From assembly GCA_900110015.1 (NCBI GenBank), contig FOCD01000001.1, forward strand, positions 124,001-188,000: a stretch of 64,000 bases of DNA, written 5' to 3'. Position numbers and translations under genes: made by a program. Shown one piece after another: positions 17,154 through 23,350 of the stretch (positions are counted from its first letter, which is position 1; each line of letters starts with the position of its first letter). The DNA comes from Terribacillus saccharophilus. Its GTDB lineage: Bacteria; Bacillota; Bacilli; Bacillales; Amphibacillaceae. The notes beneath the pieces were generated by a model. That model ran no database searches. It was not told where the DNA came from and was given only the letters and a program-made list of their open reading frames with translations.

Positions 17154-18012
17154 GCTGCAAACCGCCTTTCAAATGAAACATAATATCTTCAAGTGTGGCG
17201 TGCTCAACAACAACACTGTCTCCAAAAGTCCTTTTCACAGAACTTACGTTTTCCGTTAATGCTTCAAAGCCCGTTGATAATCGGTTTATATGCACGAAGG
17301 CCTTCTCTGTGTCTCGATCCAGAAACTCTGTTCTTCCTTTAACGAGCGCATAATTTTCCGTTATGTCATGGATGGAGTCATTAAAAACTAATTGTCCGCG
17401 GTTTATGAAGGCTATGTAATCTGCGATGCGATTAAGATCTGTGGTGATGTGAGTGGAGAAGAAGATGGTGCGGTTGCCGTCTAGCATTAATTCCTGTAAG
17501 ACCCCAAGCAGCTCGCGTCTGAAGATAGGATCCAAGCCTGCTGTCGGTTCATCCATAATGATCAGTTCGGCATGGTGCGACAATGCAATTGCCAATGATG
17601 CCTTCATTTGCATGCCTTTGGAGAAATTCTTAATTGATTTATTTAGAGGGAGCTCAAATTGTTCCACATATTGAGTGAATAGTGTATTATCCCAATGTTT
17701 GTACGCTGGTGCGACAATGCGTTTTATATCTTTTAAATTCAGATTCTCAAAGAATACATTAGCATCGTAAACAAACCCAATTCGTTCCTTGATTGCTTTC
17801 TCGTGTGTCTTATAGTCCATGCCAAAAACTTTCACTTCACCAGCATCTGGTTGTAACAGATTCATCATCATCTTTATCGTCGTCGACTTACCAGCTCCAT
17901 TGGCACCAATAAATCCATGCACAAATCCCCGCTGTATTTGTAGATCGATATTTTTAACAGAGAAATCTTTAAATCTCTTCGTCACGTTATTAAATTCGAC
18001 TACGTTTTCCAT
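17146..18012 (-). CDS. ABC transporter ATP-binding protein
   Basis: This 288-residue ATPase has Walker A (GANGAGKSTT, near residue 35-44), signature motif (FSKGMQMK), Walker B (LIIMDEPTAGLDP) and switch His (FFSTHITTD). ATG 18012 is preferred because GAGGAG lies 8 bp upstream; a GTG at 18021 would overlap the regulator gene. It powers the adjacent ABC-2 permease. The C-terminal 80 residues after the switch region are as usual for this exporter class. The GntR gene directly upstream suggests induction by the transported compound, often an antibiotic or cell-envelope stress in similar operons. Confidence 0.93.
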   Translation of the reverse strand: MENVVEFNNVTKRFKDFSVKNIDLQIQRGFVHGFIGANGAGKSTTIKMMMNLLQPDAGEVKVFGMDYKTHEKAIKERIGFVYDANVFFENLNLKDIKRIVAPAYKHWDNTLFTQYVEQFELPLNKSIKNFSKGMQMKASLAIALSHHAELIIMDEPTAGLDPIFRRELLGVLQELMLDGNRTIFFSTHITTDLNRIADYIAFINRGQLVFNDSIHDITENYALVKGRTEFLDRDTEKAFVHINRLSTGFEALTENVSSVKRTFGDSVVVEHATLEDIMFHLKGGLQHV

Positions 18013-18017
18013 TCCTT

Positions 18018-18389
18018 TCACTCCTCGTATAAGATATTCAATAATTGCTGCAAATCATCAAGGGATAAACCAATCTCCCGGCTGTTCATAATGACAGCAC
18101 TTAGCTGCTCTTCAATCACTTTTAGTTTTTTCTCTTTGATAAACTCTAAATCTTGTTCTGCAACAAATGATCCTTTGCCAACAATGGAATAAATAAATCC
18201 TGCTTTTTCCAATTCCTCATAAGCCCGTTTCGTTGTTATAACGCTAATTTGTAAATCCTGTGCGAGTTTACGCATGGAAGGAATAGCTGCACCTTCTGGC
18301 AGTTCACCCGATAAGATGGACGATTTAATTTGATTTGTAATCTGTTCATAAATCGGCTCCTTTGAATTGTTGGAAATAATAATTTGCAT
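18018..18389 (-). CDS. GntR family regulator, YtrA subfamily
   Basis: This 123-residue protein has an N-terminal winged helix (PIYEQITNQIKSSILSGEL, then IPSMRKLAQDL and VITTKRAYEELEKAGF) and only a short helical C-terminal tail for dimerisation, the hallmark of the YtrA subfamily. Such regulators typically repress an ABC operon that includes their own gene. The start at 18389 follows AGAGGGATCAC. A palindrome at the operon promoter (18752-18776) is the natural operator candidate. The inducer is unknown. Confidence 0.88.
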   Translation of the reverse strand: MQIIISNNSKEPIYEQITNQIKSSILSGELPEGAAIPSMRKLAQDLQISVITTKRAYEELEKAGFIYSIVGKGSFVAEQDLEFIKEKKLKVIEEQLSAVIMNSREIGLSLDDLQQLLNILYEE

Positions 18390-18404
18390 GTGATCCCTCT
18401 TATA

Positions 18405-18710
18405 CTATTTTTTGGAGATAAGTCTCCCGATAATTTCTGCGATTGCCATAATGAGCAGTGCAATAATGTGAACAGTCATGACCATGTTGAAGAATGGGTA
18501 CGAGTATGGCGTAATCCATTCTGTGAAAAGGGATGAATCTAGGATACTTCTGAACATTCTGGGGATGAAGTTGCTACTATCGTTTATATTCGGCTCTAGG
18601 GAGGTCCCATCGACCAATACAAAGATTACTTGTACAAGTAGGAAAATACCAAGGTGCGTTATCCAGCGTCGTATTGGAGTTAAAGTTGGGGCTTTTTCCG
18701 AGTTATTCAT
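18405..18710 (-). CDS. Small membrane protein heading the GntR/ABC operon
   Basis: This 101-residue protein has two transmembrane segments (about residues 17-35 and 70-93) with a Ser/Asn-rich external loop between. ATG 18710 is chosen because AGGAGGG lies 9 bp upstream; the frame extends to 18806 but that DNA holds the promoter and operator. It is the first gene of the operon and lies 15 bp before the GntR gene, so it may be a transporter accessory subunit. Not recognised. Confidence 0.6.
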   Translation of the reverse strand: MNNSEKAPTLTPIRRWITHLGIFLLVQVIFVLVDGTSLEPNINDSSNFIPRMFRSILDSSLFTEWITPYSYPFFNMVMTVHIIALLIMAIAEIIGRLISKK

Positions 18711-18751
18711 CTTAAGCAACCCTCCTTGTAGTATTGGATAGATACAGAAAT

Positions 18752-18802
18752 ATTGTATATATGTTATGTATACAATATATACAAATGAACGGAAGTTTGC
18801 AA
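18752..18802 (-). promoter_or_regulatory. Promoter and palindromic operator of the GntR/ABC operon
   Basis: Minus strand: TTGCAA (18797-18802), 17-bp spacer, TATATT (18774-18779). The palindrome ATTGTATA-n9-TATACAAT (18752-18759 and 18769-18776) overlaps the -10 box and the expected start site. Control by the YtrA-type protein of this operon is inferred. Confidence 0.65.
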
Positions 18803-18973
18803 CCATCTTTGTTAAAATAAGGAGATTGATTGCGCAATTATACGTCCAATTGGTTTTTAAAAAGGGAGAATATTTTACAGATAGGATATTTAGTTTTCTT
18901 TATAATGGAATTGAGAGATAAAGTGTAAATATATGGAGTATTAAATTGTAGTGCTGGAAGTGAGGAGATTAAT

Positions 18974-19471
18974 TTGTTAATTAGAGAGATAAAGATTGAT
19001 GATGCAGAAAATTTTATAAATCTAGTAAAAGAAGTTGAGAGAAAATCTGAATTTATGCTTATGGAAGCTGAAGAAAGAAAAACCACCCCAGAACAACAAC
19101 AACGACAACTAGAACGATTAGAGCAACAAAACAATTCAATTATTTTCGTAGCCGAAGAAAAAGATAAATTAGTTGGGTATTTAATTGCTATCGGCGGAAC
19201 TGTTAAGAGAACAAAACATAGCGCTTATCTTGTTATAGGGATCTTACAAGAATATAGAGGAAAAGGGATAGGTACAAAAATGTTTGATAGCGTGATTAAG
19301 TGGGCTCCAAAGCATAACGTATCAAGACTAGAACTAAACGTTGTAACCGAAAACAAGGCAGGTCTAGCATTATATAAGAAAAATGGATTTGATATAGAAG
19401 GTACGAAAAGGAACTCGCTTAATATTAATGGAGAAACTTTTGATGAGTATTGTATGTCGAAGCTATTGTAG
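18974..19471 (+). CDS. GNAT family N-acetyltransferase
   Basis: This 165-residue acetyltransferase starts at TTG 18974, 6 bp after GAGGAG. Motif A reads YLVIGILQEYRGKGIGTKM (acetyl-CoA loop RGKGIG near residue 95-100), and the C-terminal NKAGLALYKKNGFD motif is typical of the RimJ/RimL-like GNATs. An unusual Gln-rich helix (PEQQQRQLERLEQQ, about residues 38-52) precedes the core. Substrate unknown. It stands alone, divergent from the ABC operon. Confidence 0.87.
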   Translation: MLIREIKIDDAENFINLVKEVERKSEFMLMEAEERKTTPEQQQRQLERLEQQNNSIIFVAEEKDKLVGYLIAIGGTVKRTKHSAYLVIGILQEYRGKGIGTKMFDSVIKWAPKHNVSRLELNVVTENKAGLALYKKNGFDIEGTKRNSLNINGETFDEYCMSKLL

Positions 19472-19744
19472 ACTTTATCCATTTATTCGATAAAGCGATT
19501 TAATTTATGTAGGGGAAGGTACAAAAAGAGATTGTGGAAATAAAGAAAGGCTAGGGTATAGCAGAAGTTGAATACTTGGTAAAGGTAGATATAATTCAGC
19601 AACTCACTAGATATTGTTTCTTAACAGAAAAACAGACCTACCAATGTAGATCTGCATTTCTAGAATAAGTGCCAAAGTTATAACATATCGTCCAGTTTAA
19701 TCGTGCTATCCATTAGAGCACTTTAGAAATGGTAACAGTTCTTT

Positions 19745-19918
19745 TTAGTACCGACTACTTTTCCAATCGTTATAAAAGTCTATAAGTGTTGAATGTATTG
19801 CGTGTAAAGCCATTAAAATTAAATATAGCATCATAAAGGTGGCAATTTCACCAGTAAAATAGGCGATAATCGCAATAATTACTAACCAGAAGTACAACAT
19901 AATCTTATTCGTATTCAT
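19745..19918 (-). CDS. Small two-helix membrane protein of 57 residues
   Basis: ATG 19918 follows a clear GGAGG (9 bp spacing) and the frame ends at TAA 19745. The product has two hydrophobic helices (about residues 6-22 and 26-44) and a charged tail (DFYNDWKSSRY). It is short and easily missed by length filters. The ribosome-binding site and membrane-like composition support a real gene. Not recognised. Confidence 0.6.
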   Translation of the reverse strand: MNTNKIMLYFWLVIIAIIAYFTGEIATFMMLYLILMALHAIHSTLIDFYNDWKSSRY

Positions 19919-20116
19919 CTAGAAAACCTCCATCATCTTCCTTTATTTTAGCTTAAGATGGGGTTTATTCATACAAATTCTTAAACCTCGTTGAACAATC
20001 ATAAGGTGTACAGGGAAGAATAAATTTTCAAATGGTATAAAATGGTCTGTTTTAATTGAATCCATCACTTGGTAACTTTTCCATCAACAATCGTTAACAA
20101 TTCGCGAATTCCGTTC

Positions 20117-20144
20117 ACCCTCCGTCTCTGGTTTACATAAGCTA
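20117..20144 (+). promoter_or_regulatory. Candidate sigma-K promoter of gerE
   Basis: CATAAGCTA (20136-20144) fits the sigma-K -10 consensus CATAnnnTA, with AC at the -35 position 17 bp upstream. gerE is a known sigma-K target in B. subtilis. Confidence 0.55.
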
Positions 20145-20203
20145 CATGGACTAAATAAATACCTGACGCAGCAACCCTGAAGAGAGCAAGGAGGGGTTAA
20201 GAT

Positions 20204-20428
20204 TTGAAGGATAATGACTACAGGCCAAAACAATTACTCACCAAACGAGAAAAAGAAGTCTTTGAACTATTGGTTCAGGATAAGACGACCAAGGAAATCG
20301 CTCAAGAACTATTCATTTCAGAAAAAACAGTGCGGAACCACATATCGAATACGATGCAGAAACTGGGAGTAAAGGGACGGTCTCAGGCTGTAGTGGAGCT
20401 CCTTCGTATGGGGGAACTGAAGCTCTGA
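20204..20428 (+). CDS. gerE: GerE, late mother-cell sporulation transcription factor
   Basis: This 74-residue protein has exactly the length of B. subtilis GerE. It is a stand-alone LuxR-type helix-turn-helix (LLTKREKEVFELLVQDKT, then KEIAQELFISEKTVRNHI). In B. subtilis it regulates coat-protein genes late in sporulation with sigma-K. TTG 20204 follows AAGGAGGGG. Its final 79 bp (20350-20428) are the start of an exact 186-bp repeat found again at 23071-23256, and a third, diverged tail lies at 21696. Thus an insertion may have landed at the gerE 3' end while leaving gerE whole. In B. subtilis ysmB follows; here it is 8 kb away. Confidence 0.96.
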   Translation: MKDNDYRPKQLLTKREKEVFELLVQDKTTKEIAQELFISEKTVRNHISNTMQKLGVKGRSQAVVELLRMGELKL

Positions 20429-20535
20429 CAGGCATGGCTCGCCTGTCGACTGACATAGCTGTTTTAAGCGAATAGAGAGTAGTGGCTTGCTGTGACGGCT
20501 ATTAAAACCGACTGTGGTGGTCGGTTTTTTTGTTT
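20350..20535 (+). repeat. Direct repeat, left copy (gerE 3' end and terminator)
   Basis: These 186 bp are identical to 23071-23256, in the same orientation, with an offset of 2,721 bp. The copy covers gerE codons 50-75 in part (to the stop at 20428) and 107 bp downstream, including the terminator. The flanks diverge at once on both sides. Confidence 0.97.
20502..20532 (+). terminator. Terminator of gerE
   Basis: Nine-bp arms AAAACCGAC/GTCGGTTTT (20504-20512 and 20520-20528) with a 7-base loop are followed by TTTT. The same terminator is present in the right repeat copy at 23225-23251. Confidence 0.88.
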
Positions 20536-21069
20536 GAAGAATATAGATGGGACATATTAGCTAATATCCATCCGACGCTAACACAGTCAATCTACTCCTA
20601 TTATCTTAAAAGTATATCCAATTCGTTGTATCAAAGTACATTCACGGATGTAACAGTCCTTAACAAAACTGCCCAACCAAGTGAAGGCTATTATCCAATT
20701 CTCTAAGACTGTAGGTATGATATAAATTTAGCAACGTCCATTGAATTTAAAGGTTCAGTCTTGTGGCCAACGACATTATTAAACCTGATTGTGCATTCAA
20801 TATTAACTTGTATATCTTCCTGCTTATCCTCTTGATTACGGCAGATCCTCATTCAGTAACACGGCACACATCTCCAGCAGCGTGCCATACCTAAATTAAA
20901 AATAGTTAAAATTTATTTTTCGCTTTGTAAAAAGGAACCAAAGAGAAAATTATTTTAATGAATTTATTAAGACACACTAAAAACACAAATTAGTAATACT
21001 CTCTTTAAGTCGGCCGACAAGATGTTGGAATCCTAATGTTAATTTAGAAATTCCATTATTATAAGGAAA
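20536..21069. other. Gene-poor segment inside the gerE-flanked insertion
   Basis: No frame with a credible start is seen in these 534 bp. One short minus-strand stretch (about 20839-20895, ending TAA) reads YGTLLEMCAVLLNEDLP between two stops and looks protein-like, suggesting a decayed gene, but 17 codons prove little. The segment is AT-rich and carries several stops in all frames. Confidence 0.5.
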
Positions 21070-21231
21070 GTGATATCACCTTGTTACTGTTCCAAATTAA
21101 TATTTGATGCATATTGGTATGGAACAGGTTCAAAAAAGGTTATGGGCGCATCTAAAGGGTTCGTACCACCATACTGCTTAATCAGTCAAGTTAATCCAGG
21201 ATGGGGACCTTCAAAAGTTCATACATATTAA
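21070..21231 (+). pseudogene. Possible gene tail, unrecognised
   Basis: An open stretch from GTG 21070 to TAA 21231 encodes 53 residues whose second half (AYWYGTGSKKVMGASKG, then PPYCLISQVNPGWGPSKVHTY) has a composition expected of a real protein, rich in Gly, Pro, Tyr and Trp. No convincing start signal exists (AAGGAAA touches the GTG). It is best seen as the 3' tail of a lost gene inside the gerE-flanked insertion. It could also be chance. Confidence 0.3.
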
Positions 21232-21242
21232 AAGGAGTACCC

Positions 21243-21608
21243 ATGAAAAAGATATTATTAATTGTAATAGCATTGATAGGTTTAATAAGCATAACGCTAT
21301 TAAGTCTTCATTTTTATAACAGGCACCAAGCAGAACAAAAGATTGATAGTTATATTAAAGATTATGGTCTAACTAAACAAGATATTGAGACTGAGGAATA
21401 TCCCTTATTTAACTCGATAAGTGCTCCAAAAGGTTATTTCAAGGGTATCTTTACTTCTGAGGATAAGGATAACTATTACATCTTCCATTACGATAAAGAT
21501 ACAGACAAAGTGACTTTCTCTGGAGTAGTAGAAGGAAATGAAGTATCTATAGATGACGAGTTGATAAAAAAACTTAAGCACCAACCCTCTGAAAAAGTAC
21601 TACAATAA
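21243..21608 (+). CDS. Small membrane-anchored protein, DUF3139-like
   Basis: This 121-residue protein has an N-terminal membrane helix (residues 4-23) with Lys at its start and a soluble domain outside: YIKDYGLTKQDIETEE, FNSISAPKGYFKGIF, then a Tyr-rich strand and DKDTDKVTFSGVV. Size and pattern resemble the DUF3139 family of Firmicutes, at moderate certainty. ATG 21243 follows AAAAGGAG; an upstream in-frame ATG at 21201 lacks a site. It lies within the gerE-flanked segment and has its own terminator. Role unknown. Confidence 0.6.
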   Translation: MKKILLIVIALIGLISITLLSLHFYNRHQAEQKIDSYIKDYGLTKQDIETEEYPLFNSISAPKGYFKGIFTSEDKDNYYIFHYDKDTDKVTFSGVVEGNEVSIDDELIKKLKHQPSEKVLQ

Positions 21609-21619
21609 AATAACAATTT

Positions 21620-21667
21620 ATAAAGGTTGTAGCAAAGTCAAAGCTACAACCTTTATATTTTTTACTA
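21620..21667 (+). terminator. Terminator after the DUF3139-like gene
   Basis: Perfect 12-bp arms AAAGGTTGTAGC/GCTACAACCTTT (21622-21633 and 21643-21654) are followed by ATATTTTTT. Confidence 0.9.
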
Positions 21668-21695
21668 AAATGGATATACGTGATTCAAAAAAGTT

Positions 21696-21747
21696 GATCT
21701 CAAACTGAAGTGGAACTCCTTCGTATAGGGAAACTGAAGATATGACA
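21696..21747 (+). pseudogene. Diverged third copy of the gerE 3' end
   Basis: These 52 bp align without gaps to 20379-20430 with about nine mismatches. In the gerE frame they read SQTEVELLRIGKLKI-stop, against SQAVVELLRMGELKL-stop in gerE. The differences include both silent and replacing changes, so this looks like the tail of a gerE from a related lineage, not a recent copy of the local gene. Nothing of the gerE body lies upstream. Confidence 0.75.
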
Positions 21748-21804
21748 TTCGCGATGACAAGACTGATCTGTTATTTTATAAAGATAAAGTCCTCCAAGAG
21801 GACT

Positions 21805-22227
21805 TTAAATGTTTTTCACCGTTACTTCTGGTTCGTATTCACTTAAGACTTCAAAGGTGTCTTCTGATCCAGAATAGATATGGTGTTCTATATTCTTAAT
21901 ATAATCACTTCCAGGACCAGAAAGGTCATCATACCACTTAATAAAATCTGAATCTGTTACTTTATAAAGGTACCAAGCTTTCAAATTTTTTGCGTAATTT
22001 TCTCTTGCTTTGAGAGCGCTATTTACTAGATCTCCTCGTTTCATTTCATCTGTAAATCTGCTTGCTAAAATGTAACGTCCATTTATATTTTGATTATAAG
22101 TAAAAGTTATTTCTTGACCATTCTCATTTTCGAAGCTAATACTTAATTTGCCTAAGTAATTAAACTTAGTAAGGTGAAATGGGCCATCAATGATAGTATC
22201 TGGGCACCAAATTTCTAATTTGTTCAT
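21805..22227 (-). CDS. Hypothetical cytosolic protein, partner of an exported protein
   Basis: This 140-residue acidic protein has no signal or membrane helix. It is rich in aromatic and beta-forming residues (SISFENENGQEITFTYNQ) with a helical middle (ALKARENYAKNLKAWYLYK). It is encoded directly downstream of a small exported protein, 17 bp apart, in an operon-like pair. Small secreted protein plus acidic cytosolic protein is the arrangement of toxin-immunity pairs, but neither protein is recognised. ATG 22227 follows AGAGGTGTATTG. Confidence 0.55.
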   Translation of the reverse strand: MNKLEIWCPDTIIDGPFHLTKFNYLGKLSISFENENGQEITFTYNQNINGRYILASRFTDEMKRGDLVNSALKARENYAKNLKAWYLYKVTDSDFIKWYDDLSGPGSDYIKNIEHHIYSGSEDTFEVLSEYEPEVTVKNI

Positions 22228-22244
22228 ATCAATACACCTCTTGA

Positions 22245-22736
22245 TTATTTATATCTAATCTTTTCGTTCTTCCAAGATAGACTTGGCTCATTGCCGCTAT
22301 GGCTCTTATAGAATCTAACGTCTCCTTGTGGAGTATTCTTTACAAATGTAACTGAACCATCTTCTTTGAGATATTTTCTGTAAGTAACATTACTAGCTAC
22401 ACTGTTAAAATCTGTGTTAGCTTTGGAAGAGCCACCATTCTTAGTATATATTTTCGTTCCTCCACCAGTTTTATGACTATAGGATGCCCCTGCTCTAACA
22501 CTACCCCAACCGGAAGGAACACCCCCTGAGCACATGATAGTAATAGTTCCATCTTCTTCATCATTAACAGTCTCATCTAACTTATTATTTTTATCATGTT
22601 GTTCAACTTTACCTTCCAGTGGTTCATCATTACCCTGAGACCAATGCCTACACGCTGCTTCACTGGTATTCGGGTTACTTAATCCAATAGACATTAACAA
22701 GATAGGAACAAGAAGAATTAATAATATTCTTTTCAT
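22245..22736 (-). CDS. Exported protein of unknown function
   Basis: This 163-residue protein has a clear Sec signal peptide (Lys-Arg start, hydrophobic core to about residue 18, probable cleavage near TSEAA-CRHWS). The mature part of about 130 residues is hydrophilic, with two cysteines (CRHW, TIMCSGG), a Gly/Ser-rich middle (GASYSHKTGGGTKIYTKNGG) and a basic beta-rich C-terminus (YRKYLKEDGSVTFVKNTP). ATG 22736 is chosen because GGAGGG lies just upstream. It shares an operon with the following cytosolic protein, inside the gerE-flanked insertion. It might be a secreted toxin or bacteriocin-like product; no family is recognised. Confidence 0.6.
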   Translation of the reverse strand: MKRILLILLVPILLMSIGLSNPNTSEAACRHWSQGNDEPLEGKVEQHDKNNKLDETVNDEEDGTITIMCSGGVPSGWGSVRAGASYSHKTGGGTKIYTKNGGSSKANTDFNSVASNVTYRKYLKEDGSVTFVKNTPQGDVRFYKSHSGNEPSLSWKNEKIRYK

Positions 22737-22856
22737 AATATCCCTCCAAAATATGTAATACAAGCTATTTTATTCTAATTCTAAATTTTTAGAATATCCA
22801 TATTTTTTATTGTCTAATTGCAGGTTTTTTTGTTAAAAAATGTTTACCTGTTATAG

Positions 22857-23027
22857 ATGTTGACTGAGGAAAAAGAAGAGCAGCTGTACATCCAAAACAT
22901 CAAGCATGCATTCACTGCATTGAACAACACCAGTGAGAATATTCATGAAGTGTTCAAAACACTTATTAAAGAAAGCTGTATTGGCCAGATTGGAAAATTA
23001 AAAATTAAATATACCTTTCAGCCTTAA
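22857..23027 (+). pseudogene. Probable C-terminal tail of a serine recombinase
   Basis: An open stretch of 56 codons (ATG 22857 after an in-frame stop, to TAA 23025-23027) encodes an acidic helix followed by NIHEVFKTLIKESCIGQIGKL and KIKYTFQP. This pattern, a helix leading into a final I-x-I-x-Y-x-F strand, resembles the C-terminal end of large serine recombinases. The catalytic and DNA-binding domains are absent. It ends 43 bp before the right gerE repeat, where an integrase gene of an inserted element would lie. The assignment is tentative. Confidence 0.45.
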
Positions 23028-23070
23028 GTGCACTTATCTATGGTTATTGTTTGCTAAAGGTATGTATTGC

Positions 23071-23256
23071 TACGATGCAGAAACTGGGAGTAAAGGGACG
23101 GTCTCAGGCTGTAGTGGAGCTCCTTCGTATGGGGGAACTGAAGCTCTGACAGGCATGGCTCGCCTGTCGACTGACATAGCTGTTTTAAGCGAATAGAGAG
23201 TAGTGGCTTGCTGTGACGGCTATTAAAACCGACTGTGGTGGTCGGTTTTTTTGTTT
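23071..23256 (+). repeat. Direct repeat, right copy (gerE 3' end and terminator)
   Basis: Identical over 186 bp to 20350-20535. It carries the last 26 gerE codons without a start, the stop, and the same terminator. This is probably the original 3' end of the chromosomal gene, displaced by the insertion, as the backbone-like DNA resumes beyond it. Confidence 0.97.
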
Positions 23257-23299
23257 ATACATAAAACATAAACATTAGCTGAATATTAACGCAAAATTG

Positions 23300-23314
23300 T
23301 GTAAATCGCTTACA
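23300..23314 (+). promoter_or_regulatory. Dyad TGTAA-n5-TTACA upstream of the M24 gene
   Basis: A palindrome with 5-bp arms and centre ATCGC lies 37 bp before the start at 23351. It resembles a cre site but is one base longer than the consensus. The same TCGCTTACA half occurs in the cre-like site at 36263. Confidence 0.35.
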
Positions 23315-23350
23315 ATGTAACTACTAGATACATAAACGAAGGAGATTGTC

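Noticed and set aside
20536-23070. Insertion sequence or transposon between the gerE repeats
   Set aside because: No transposase, no terminal inverted repeats and no short target duplication; the direct repeats are gene ends.
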